Source of the DNA: DATKDU01 sp035512595
Lineage (GTDB): Bacteria > Planctomycetota > Planctomycetia > Pirellulales > Pirellulaceae
Assembly: GCA_035512595.1 (NCBI GenBank)
Contig: DATKDU010000291.1
Span: 1-12,498, forward strand
Direction: 5' to 3'
DNA length: 12,498 bases
Shown here one piece after another: positions 7,555-12,498 of the stretch. The notes beneath the pieces are model-generated. The model saw only the letters and a list, made by a program, of their open reading frames with translations, was not told where the DNA came from and searched no databases. Position 1 is the stretch's first letter. The number at the start of each line of letters is the position of its first letter. The position numbers and the translations under genes are program-made.

Positions 7555-10365
7555 ATGGCGAAAATCGAGCCGCTCACCGACGCAACCGTGTTTCTGGACG
7601 TGCTGGCTAAGAGCGAGCTGCTCCCCGAGGAAGCTGTCGCCAAGTTGCACAGTGCCGCTAGCCCGGCGACGGATGCATCCACCCTGGCCAGGCAACTCAT
7701 CAAGGATGGCACGCTCACCAGATGGCAGGCGAGTCAACTGCTGCGGCAATACTCGGGCCTGGCCATCGGGCCGTATCGGCTGCTCGATCAGTTGGGAAAG
7801 GGACCGACGGGCCGTGTCTATCTGGCGGAACACGGCAAGCTCGGCAAAAAAGTTTCGCTGAAGGTGCTGCCAGGCCGGTTCAGCGCCCAGCCAGAGGTGC
7901 TCAAGCGTTTTCTGGACGACGCCAATCGTGCCGGCGCGCTGAATCACCGGAACCTCATTCACATCTTCGATGTCGGCAGCGACGGCGAGAAATACTATCT
8001 CAGCGTGGAGTACGTCGAGGGCAAGGATTTTCAACGGTTGGTGGAAGCCAGTGGGCCTCTGGGGTCGGCGCAGGCCATCGAACTGATGCGGCAAGCTGCC
8101 GAAGGGGTGGCCCACGCGCATGATCAGGGTCTGATGCACGGAGACCTCAAGCCGTCGAGCCTGCTGGTCGATGCCGCTGGAGTGGTGAAGATCCTTGACC
8201 TGGGCCTTTCCGGTCTGGCAGACACGCCCCTCGCCAGCGAAGGGGGGGAGGAATCGACCGAGTCGCCGACGCTCGCCAGCCTGGCCTTCCGGGCCCCGGA
8301 ATTGCTGTCGAGCAATCAGCGCTCGGACGTCCGCAGCGACTTGTATTCGCTCGGCGCAGTGCTGTTTTTCCTGCTGACCGGCAAGCCGCCGGCGCGGAAT
8401 GCCGCCGAAGTCGCCAGCGCCCTCGACAAAGCGCCCGGCATTCCACCCGAGTTGGCGAATCTTTGCGATCATTTGTTGGCGGTCAATCCAGCGGAGCGGC
8501 CTGAATCGGCCGCACAAGTGGCTGCCGCGCTGGAGTTGGCTGGGCGCGCCATGGGGGCTGGTGAAAAAGGGGCGGATCGGCCTGCCAACGAGCGTCCGTC
8601 CTCGGCCGGCAAACCCAAAAAGTCGCTCGTCGCCAAACCTTTGGAGGACGCCAAAAGTGTCGGGATGACCGTGAGAGCCGTCGAGAAGTCGGAGCCAGAA
8701 GACGGAGACCCGATGTCGGGATTCGCCATCAAGACAGGACGGAAACGAAAATCGCACGCGCCGGCCATTGCCGTGGCGGCGGCACCATCGGCGGATGCCG
8801 GTACGGTTCCTGTCGTTCCTCGATCCGGCTCGCGTTTGCCGTTGATTTTGGCCGCGGCCATTGGGGGCGGTGTCCTGGCCATTGCGGCCATGGTGACCAT
8901 CGTGGTGCTAATTCTCAACCGCGGCGGTTCAACCGAAGTGGCCAGCGTCCCCGAGGGCAAGTCGGCCGCTCAAGCGAAGCCCGTCAGCGATACGGGCGCT
9001 GAGACCACAGGTGAAGCGAACCCGGAGGCGCATCCCGAAGCAAATCCCGAAGCAAATCCTCCTTCAGAGTCGGCAGATACCAAAGGCCCGGCTGCACCAG
9101 AGGCCGACGCCAAAGCGGCCATGCCTCCGGCGGCCGAAAATTCGCCACCGATGCCCATGCCGGCAGCCACGACTCCGTCGGCAGCCACGGCCGAACCGGC
9201 GAAGACCGAAGCCAAACCAGAACCCGCGAAGACGGAGCCGGCGAAAACCAAAGCCAAGCCCGAACCGGCAAAGACGGCTCCGCCCCCCAAGCCAGCACCG
9301 CCTGCCGTCAATCCTTTCCAGGGATTCGCAACGACCGTGGCGCTGCCGCCGCTGGAGGCGATGGGAAAACCGGCGGCCGATGCACTCACCCCGGCCACTC
9401 TCGGTCCGGTGAAAATCGAGCCCCGCGCGCTGTGCTTGATCAAGCTCAAAGGGGGCGAAACCGCGTTCAGGGCAGGGACCAAGTTTCTGCTGGAGTCGGC
9501 GCAGCAAGGGACCGCCGAGCGCGATTGGGAATTCAAGTTGCAAGAGGGGAGCGAAACGCCGCTCGTCATCGCCACGATGAGCCTCAAGAAGGATCAACTC
9601 GCCTTCCAGTGGAGCGAAGAAGCGGCCAAACATCAGGCCGCGCCCTATCTGTGCAACTGCGTATTGACTCTGGCCGCCGGCGCTGGCAGCCACCAGGTTG
9701 CGCTGCGCGTGCCGGTGACGGTCGAGCCGATTGCCGCCGAGGTGGATCAGGGGGCCATCAACGAAAAGGTGGTGGTGGAATATGCCCCTCCCGGCAAGCA
9801 GATCGTGGTCGAGTTCGGGCCGCTGGAAGGGGGGCCGGCCAAATACAAGATGGATCCCAAGCAGGAACTCTCCGCCTTCAAGGATTTTACCTACCTGTGG
9901 GCTGGCAATGCGGACGATGCGCTGTACCTGGGTTTCAAGATCGATGTTTCGATGTCGGCGAAGTCGCTGCAAATCACCGCCCTGCCGCAGTATTTCGTTC
10001 CCGGCGCAATGCCGAGGCCCAATCGTTACATCAAGACAACTGCCAGAGAGCTAGGAAATGACGTCGCAAATCGCTTGAAGGCGGCCGAGTTTGCAGCGTT
10101 GGTCGCGTCCAAGAATCCGAAGGCTGACCAGAAGAAGCAGCAGGAATTGCAGGCCAAGGGCGCACGCGAGATTGCTGAAAAGCTAGCGGCCCAGCTCGAG
10201 CAACTCAAAGAGACTGCCAAGGCGCTCGACGAGGGTGCCAAGCTCCACTTCCGCGCGTCCTATCTGGCCGAGGACGTCAAGGTGGAGCTGGTGAGCACGG
10301 GTGGTCCGCCGCCGGCTGCCGCCGCCGCTCCCGCCGCCAAGCCGGCCGACGCCAAGAAAAAATAG
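7555..10365 (+). CDS. Membrane-anchored Ser/Thr kinase-like protein with degenerate catalytic loop and long extracytoplasmic region
   Basis: The protein has 936 residues from the ATG at 7555 (MAKIEPLTDA); there is no clear SD. Residues 1-72 form the helical region that often precedes planctomycete kinase domains. The kinase domain spans about 74-330: Gly loop GKGPTG (81-86), Lys103 in SLKVL, catalytic loop HGDLKPSS (195-202), DLG (215-217), APE (247-249) and SDLYSLGAVLFFLLTGKPP (261-279). Lys103, Asp197 and Asp215 are kept. The alpha-C Glu appears to be Asp122, HRD is HGD, the loop Asn is Ser202 and DFG is DLG, so activity may be weak or absent. One transmembrane helix lies at about 428-455, then an Ala/Pro/Glu/Lys linker to 585. 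The outside region 586-936 is beta-rich with a helical, probably coiled-coil stretch at 838-893 and an Ala/Lys tail. Target and ligand are unknown. Confidence 0.88.
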   Translation: MAKIEPLTDATVFLDVLAKSELLPEEAVAKLHSAASPATDASTLARQLIKDGTLTRWQASQLLRQYSGLAIGPYRLLDQLGKGPTGRVYLAEHGKLGKKVSLKVLPGRFSAQPEVLKRFLDDANRAGALNHRNLIHIFDVGSDGEKYYLSVEYVEGKDFQRLVEASGPLGSAQAIELMRQAAEGVAHAHDQGLMHGDLKPSSLLVDAAGVVKILDLGLSGLADTPLASEGGEESTESPTLASLAFRAPELLSSNQRSDVRSDLYSLGAVLFFLLTGKPPARNAAEVASALDKAPGIPPELANLCDHLLAVNPAERPESAAQVAAALELAGRAMGAGEKGADRPANERPSSAGKPKKSLVAKPLEDAKSVGMTVRAVEKSEPEDGDPMSGFAIKTGRKRKSHAPAIAVAAAPSADAGTVPVVPRSGSRLPLILAAAIGGGVLAIAAMVTIVVLILNRGGSTEVASVPEGKSAAQAKPVSDTGAETTGEANPEAHPEANPEANPPSESADTKGPAAPEADAKAAMPPAAENSPPMPMPAATTPSAATAEPAKTEAKPEPAKTEPAKTKAKPEPAKTAPPPKPAPPAVNPFQGFATTVALPPLEAMGKPAADALTPATLGPVKIEPRALCLIKLKGGETAFRAGTKFLLESAQQGTAERDWEFKLQEGSETPLVIATMSLKKDQLAFQWSEEAAKHQAAPYLCNCVLTLAAGAGSHQVALRVPVTVEPIAAEVDQGAINEKVVVEYAPPGKQIVVEFGPLEGGPAKYKMDPKQELSAFKDFTYLWAGNADDALYLGFKIDVSMSAKSLQITALPQYFVPGAMPRPNRYIKTTARELGNDVANRLKAAEFAALVASKNPKADQKKQQELQAKGAREIAEKLAAQLEQLKETAKALDEGAKLHFRASYLAEDVKVELVSTGGPPPAAAAAPAAKPADAKKK
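9193..9276 (+). repeat. Degenerate EPAKT/AKPEPAKT repeat in the kinase linker
   Basis: Residues 547-574 of the kinase-like protein consist of EPAKT units, extended twice to AKPEPAKT. A related run of NPEA/HPEA units lies upstream at about 9019-9063. These form a flexible Pro/Ala linker between the membrane helix and the outer domain; the repeats are prone to length change. Confidence 0.7.
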
Positions 10366-10395
10366 GCTTCGGCGAACCCCACTTGCCCGCGCCCC

Positions 10396-10401
10396 TACAA
10401 T
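10396..10401 (+). promoter_or_regulatory. -10 box TACAAT placed for a leaderless DinB transcript
   Basis: TACAAT (five of six consensus bases) ends six bases before the ATG at 10408, so transcription would start at or next to the A of the ATG. There is no SD ahead of this ATG and no good -35 box at 16-19 nt. The gene could also be cotranscribed with the kinase 42 bp upstream. Confidence 0.45.
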
Positions 10402-10407
10402 GTCGGC

Positions 10408-10902
10408 ATGAGCCTCCAAGACCGCCTGCGACGGCAGCTCGTCAAGACGCGCGAGCTCAGCGAAAAACTGCTGGCCGATTTTCATACGCGCGAAGAATGG
10501 CTCCATCAGGTCCATCCGGGCTGCAACCACGCCTTGTGGTTTGCGGGGCACATGGCCAACTCGGATAATTTCTTTTTGTCCCTCGTCGCGCCGCAAAAGT
10601 TGGTCGCGCTGGAAGGCTTTGCCCCGCGGTTTGGTATGGGTTCAAATCCGACCGGCGAGCCCGGCGACTATCCGCCGCCGGCCGACGTGCTGGAGACGAT
10701 GCGCGAGCGCCGCCGGACGCTGCTGGCTGTCCTCGACGAGTTGTCCGACGACGACTTAGCCAGTCCGACCCCGGCAGGCTCCCCCGATTTCCTCACCGAC
10801 TTTGCCGCCGTCTTCGAAATGGCCAACTGGCACGAGGCGATGCACGCCGGCCAGCTCTCGGTCACCCGCCGGGCCCTCGGCCATAAGCCGCTCAGCGGCT
10901 AA
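10408..10902 (+). CDS. DinB-superfamily (DinB_2-like) putative metal-dependent protein
   Basis: At 164 residues this is the usual length for the DinB/YfiT four-helix-bundle superfamily. The typical three-histidine metal site is visible: His48 in HALWFAGHMANSDNFF, and His142 and His146 in ANWHEAMHAGQLSVTRRALG. The 'W.GH.A..D' and 'WHE..HAGQ' patterns are characteristic of the family. Members include damage-inducible proteins and thiol-S-transferases using bacillithiol, mycothiol or glutathione; others have no known reaction, so substrate and cofactor cannot be assigned. It has no signal peptide and is probably cytoplasmic. It follows the kinase by 42 bp on the same strand but seems to have its own -10 element and no SD. 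Downstream it faces the metalloregulator across a palindromic element. Confidence 0.85.
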   Translation: MSLQDRLRRQLVKTRELSEKLLADFHTREEWLHQVHPGCNHALWFAGHMANSDNFFLSLVAPQKLVALEGFAPRFGMGSNPTGEPGDYPPPADVLETMRERRRTLLAVLDELSDDDLASPTPAGSPDFLTDFAAVFEMANWHEAMHAGQLSVTRRALGHKPLSG

Positions 10903-10905
10903 GAC

Positions 10906-10970
10906 GTGGTAGGCATACTCCGTGTGCCGGCTGACGGCGACTGGGACGGCACACGGAGTGTGCCTACTAC
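10906..10970. repeat. 65-bp imperfect palindromic element between convergent genes
   Basis: Arms 10906-10929 and 10947-10970 are complementary at 22 of 24 positions, the two exceptions being G-T pairs, around a 17-nt loop. Each arm also contains its own inverted repeat: GGCACAC-TCC-GTGTGCC, perfect in the right arm and with one change in the left. The element occupies nearly the whole 68-bp gap and abuts the regulator's stop codon at 10971. It could act as a two-way terminator, though there is no T run. Its form suggests a dispersed REP/MITE-like repeat. Confidence 0.8.
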
Positions 10971-11630
10971 TTATTGCCTCACCACCAGCAGCTTCTCCGC
11001 AATCTCCCCCGAAAGCGTCGTCTGCCCCCCGCCAACGTTCAGCACGACGACCCCCGCCTGCGGCCGGCATTCGGCCACGCTCCCGCTGGCGCCGATCTCC
11101 AGCCCCGCATCGGTGAGATAGCGGAGGAATTCGGGCGACTGGTCGCTGACCCGCACGATCTGGAAGCGTTCTCCGGCCTGGAGTCCCGCCAGAGGCATCG
11201 CGTCCGGTGTGGCGATCGTCCCGTCCGCTTTCGGGATCGGATCGCCATGTGGATCGGCCTGCGGATAACCGAGAAAGGCGTCGATCTTGTCCACGAGCAA
11301 ATCGCTGACCGCATGCTCCATGTTCTCCGCCTCGGCATGCACTTCGTCCCAGGTCAAATTGAGCGTCTTGACGAGGAACAGCTCGATGAGCCGGTGCCGC
11401 CGCACGACGCGGAGTGCCAGCGTGCGACCGGCATCCGTCAGCTTGGCCCCTCCATAGGGAATGTACTGGGCCAGCCCGCTCTCGCTGAGCGTTTTGAGCA
11501 TGCTGGTCACCGTGCTCGGCGATACGGCCAGCGCTTCGGCCAGCGCGCCGGTGGAAGCCAGCTCGCCGTCGGCGGCCGACGAAAGCTGGTAGATGGTTTT
11601 GACGTAGTTTTCGATCGTCAGGCTGGCCAC
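10971..11630 (-). CDS. DtxR/MntR-family metal-dependent transcriptional repressor
   Basis: The GTG at 11630 is taken as start because AGGAGA (11641-11636) lies five bases upstream; it gives 219 residues, the normal length for three-domain members. A frame open to an ATG at 11693 would run over the predicted promoter. The winged helix-turn-helix is residues 1-70 (ENYVKTIYQL, then SPSTVTSMLKTLSESGL). The dimerisation domain carries the expected ligands His79, Glu83, His98, Glu102, Glu105 and His106. Glu102 replaces the Cys of DtxR/IdeR, as in MntR-type manganese sensors. Asn8 and Lys11 replace Asp8 and Glu11 of Bacillus MntR, so the second site must differ. Residues about 146-219 form the SH3/FeoA-like C-terminal domain. 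Family members repress metal-uptake genes when loaded with metal; whether the metal here is iron or manganese is open. Confidence 0.88.
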   Translation of the reverse strand: MASLTIENYVKTIYQLSSAADGELASTGALAEALAVSPSTVTSMLKTLSESGLAQYIPYGGAKLTDAGRTLALRVVRRHRLIELFLVKTLNLTWDEVHAEAENMEHAVSDLLVDKIDAFLGYPQADPHGDPIPKADGTIATPDAMPLAGLQAGERFQIVRVSDQSPEFLRYLTDAGLEIGASGSVAECRPQAGVVVLNVGGGQTTLSGEIAEKLLVVRQ

Positions 11631-11635
11631 AACAC

Positions 11636-11641
11636 TCTCCT
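11636..11641 (-). promoter_or_regulatory. Shine-Dalgarno AGGAGA deciding a GTG start
   Basis: AGGAGA is separated from the GTG at 11630 by GTGTT. It supports MASLTIENY as the N-terminus, which aligns with the start of the DNA-binding domain of DtxR-family proteins. Confidence 0.75.
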
Positions 11642-11656
11642 GCTGGCGGACGTGGC

Positions 11657-11685
11657 ATTCTAGCGCCGACCGCCGACGGGGTGAA
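11657..11685 (-). promoter_or_regulatory. Promoter of the DtxR-family gene with tandem heptamer in its spacer
   Basis: On the minus strand TTCACC (11685-11680, four of six consensus bases) and TAGAAT (11662-11657, five of six) are 17 nt apart. Transcription would start near 11650, about 20 nt before the GTG, leaving room for the SD. The spacer contains two adjacent copies of a heptamer (CGCCGAC on the plus strand, 11664-11670 and 11671-11677), a possible but unproven regulator site. Confidence 0.6.
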
Positions 11686-11692
11686 CCGCCCA

Positions 11693-11721
11693 TTGCAGTC
11701 CTGGCCGTGGTCGCCCATCAT
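11693..11721 (+). promoter_or_regulatory. Weak candidate promoter of mch, possibly leaderless
   Basis: TTGCAG (11693-11698) and CATCAT (11716-11721) are 17 nt apart, with three and four matches to consensus. Transcription would begin at or beside the ATG at 11729. There is no SD at a useful distance. The element is weak and may be chance. Confidence 0.3.
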
Positions 11722-11728
11722 CCAAGGC

Positions 11729-12498
11729 ATGTCTCTCTACGGTCTCAATGAACGCACCTGGTTGATGGCAAGCGGCGCGTCTCCCTTTCGGTCGCTGGGG
11801 GCGAACGTGAAGGTTTCGATCGAAGCTTACGGCACGAGAATTATCGACTGCGGCGTCCAGGCACCGGGAGGGCTTGAAGCGGGGAGGATGGTGGCGGAAA
11901 TCTGTCTGGCAGGGCTGGGACAAGTTGCCATCGTGCCGGGCGATCAAGACCTGTGGCCGGGACCAGCGGTGACGATCAGCACCGACCAGCCGATTGCCGC
12001 CTGCATGGCCAGCCAATACGCCGGCTGGCAGATTACCGGTGAAAATTTTTTTGCCATGGGCTCCGGCCCGATGCGGGCTGCTTATGGCAAAGAAAAACTA
12101 TTCGACGATATCGGCTTTCGCGAGCGGCCGAGCCGCGCGGTCGGCGTGCTGGAAACGAGCAAGCTGCCGCCCGAGGAAGTGTGCCGCAAGATTGCCGCCG
12201 ACTGCGGCGTCGAGCCCAAGGCGCTGACTCTGGTCTGTGCCCGCACCGCCAGCATCGCCGGCCATGTCCAGGTCGTGGCCCGCTCGGTCGAAACGGCGCT
12301 GCACAAGATGCACGAACTGGGCTTCGACCTGAATCGCGTCCAAAGCGGATACGGCATCGCGCCGCTGCCGCCGATCGCCAAGGACGACATTACCGGAATT
12401 GGCCGCACCAATGACGCGGTGCTCTACGGCGGGTTCGTCACCCTCTGGGTCCGCGGCGACGATGAGAGTCTGGTTGATCTCGGCCCGAAGATCCCTTC
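11729..12498 (+). CDS. mch: Methenyltetrahydromethanopterin cyclohydrolase, C-terminus cut by window edge
   Basis: The frame is open from the ATG at 11729 to the right edge (256 codons); the family is usually about 310-325 residues, so roughly the last fifth is missing. The enzyme (EC 3.5.4.27) interconverts 5,10-methenyl- and 5-formyl-tetrahydromethanopterin in the cytoplasm, as part of methanopterin-linked formaldehyde oxidation in methylotrophs and of the C1 set known from planctomycetes. Recognisable blocks are SLYGLNERTW near the start, GTRIIDCGVQAPGG (35-48), ACMASQYAGWQI (91-102), FFAMGSGPMRAAYG (107-120), IAGHVQVVARSVETALHKM (176-194), and GIGRTNDAVLYGG (223-235). No SD precedes the ATG, and an upstream in-frame TTG is less likely. 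It is divergent from the metalloregulator with 98 bp between start codons. No other C1 genes are inside the window, so pathway completeness cannot be judged. Confidence 0.93.
   Translation, partial: MSLYGLNERTWLMASGASPFRSLGANVKVSIEAYGTRIIDCGVQAPGGLEAGRMVAEICLAGLGQVAIVPGDQDLWPGPAVTISTDQPIAACMASQYAGWQITGENFFAMGSGPMRAAYGKEKLFDDIGFRERPSRAVGVLETSKLPPEEVCRKIAADCGVEPKALTLVCARTASIAGHVQVVARSVETALHKMHELGFDLNRVQSGYGIAPLPPIAKDDITGIGRTNDAVLYGGFVTLWVRGDDESLVDLGPKIP

Noticed and set aside
7144..8757. Minus-strand frame of 537 codons
   Set aside because: Antisense to the kinase domain and its promoter; the translation has no recognisable domain and is Arg/Gln/His-rich.
9064..9972. Minus-strand frame of 302 codons
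   Set aside because: Antisense to the kinase linker and outer domain; composition is that of a shadow frame (RRFG/GFGL repeats mirroring the Pro/Ala linker).
11631..11693. ATG at 11693 extending the DtxR-family protein by 21 residues
   Set aside because: The extension covers the predicted promoter and SD, is Arg-rich and unlike the family; the GTG at 11630 has AGGAGA at the right distance.
10756..11730. Minus-strand frame of 324 codons
   Set aside because: Overlaps the DtxR-family gene in another frame and runs through the palindromic element into DinB; it contains the repeat-derived RHTPCAVP string and no domain.

Overview
The window reads as chromosomal DNA of a planctomycete, most likely of the order Pirellulales. 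The evidence is a combination of lineage-typical proteins. There is a giant secreted subtilase with an N-terminal ETLEDRRVLA-type planctomycete motif, a GEVED domain, VLAND repeats and a dockerin. There is also a BBP7-type outer-membrane beta-barrel, a Ser/Thr kinase with a long extracytoplasmic part, a secreted VIT-domain protein, and a methanopterin-dependent C1 enzyme (Mch). Base composition is GC-rich and even along the window, with no sign of a recent island. I see no rRNA, tRNA, CRISPR array, IS element or phage gene.

Layout. (1) Positions 1-707, minus strand: the 5' part of a secreted VIT-domain protein that runs off the left edge. (2) 708-911: its leader, a 14-bp palindrome and a hairpin that probably terminates the next gene. 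(3) 912-5267, minus strand: the 1451-residue subtilase, starting at GTG with a strong Shine-Dalgarno (SD). A sigma70 promoter matching consensus in both boxes lies about 240 nt upstream and gives a long leader. (4) 5724-7067, minus strand: the BBP7-like beta-barrel, followed by a clear intrinsic terminator at 5646-5675. (5) 7068-7554: a divergent intergenic region with a good promoter for the kinase. (6) 7555-10365, plus strand: a membrane-anchored kinase-like protein with several degenerate catalytic positions. (7) 10408-10902, plus strand: a DinB-superfamily protein that looks leaderless. (8) 10903-10970: filled by a 65-bp imperfect palindrome between convergent genes. (9) 10971-11630, minus strand: a DtxR/MntR-family metalloregulator. 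(10) 11729-12498, plus strand: the 5' part of mch, divergent from the regulator and running off the right edge.

How the genes relate. This is not one operon. The left half is a block of cell-surface or exported proteins (VIT protein, protease, beta-barrel), all on the minus strand, each apparently a separate unit. The kinase faces away from the barrel gene and may be a surface sensor. The right end pairs a metal-dependent repressor with a C1-metabolism enzyme across a 98-bp shared promoter region. Whether the repressor controls mch cannot be read from sequence alone.

I find no convincing new multi-gene system. The items most worth a second look are the palindromic element at 10906-10970, the subtilase promoter and leader, the degenerate kinase with its unassigned extracytoplasmic domain, the cysteine motif in the barrel protein's linker, and the contrast between genes with a strong SD and genes with none.
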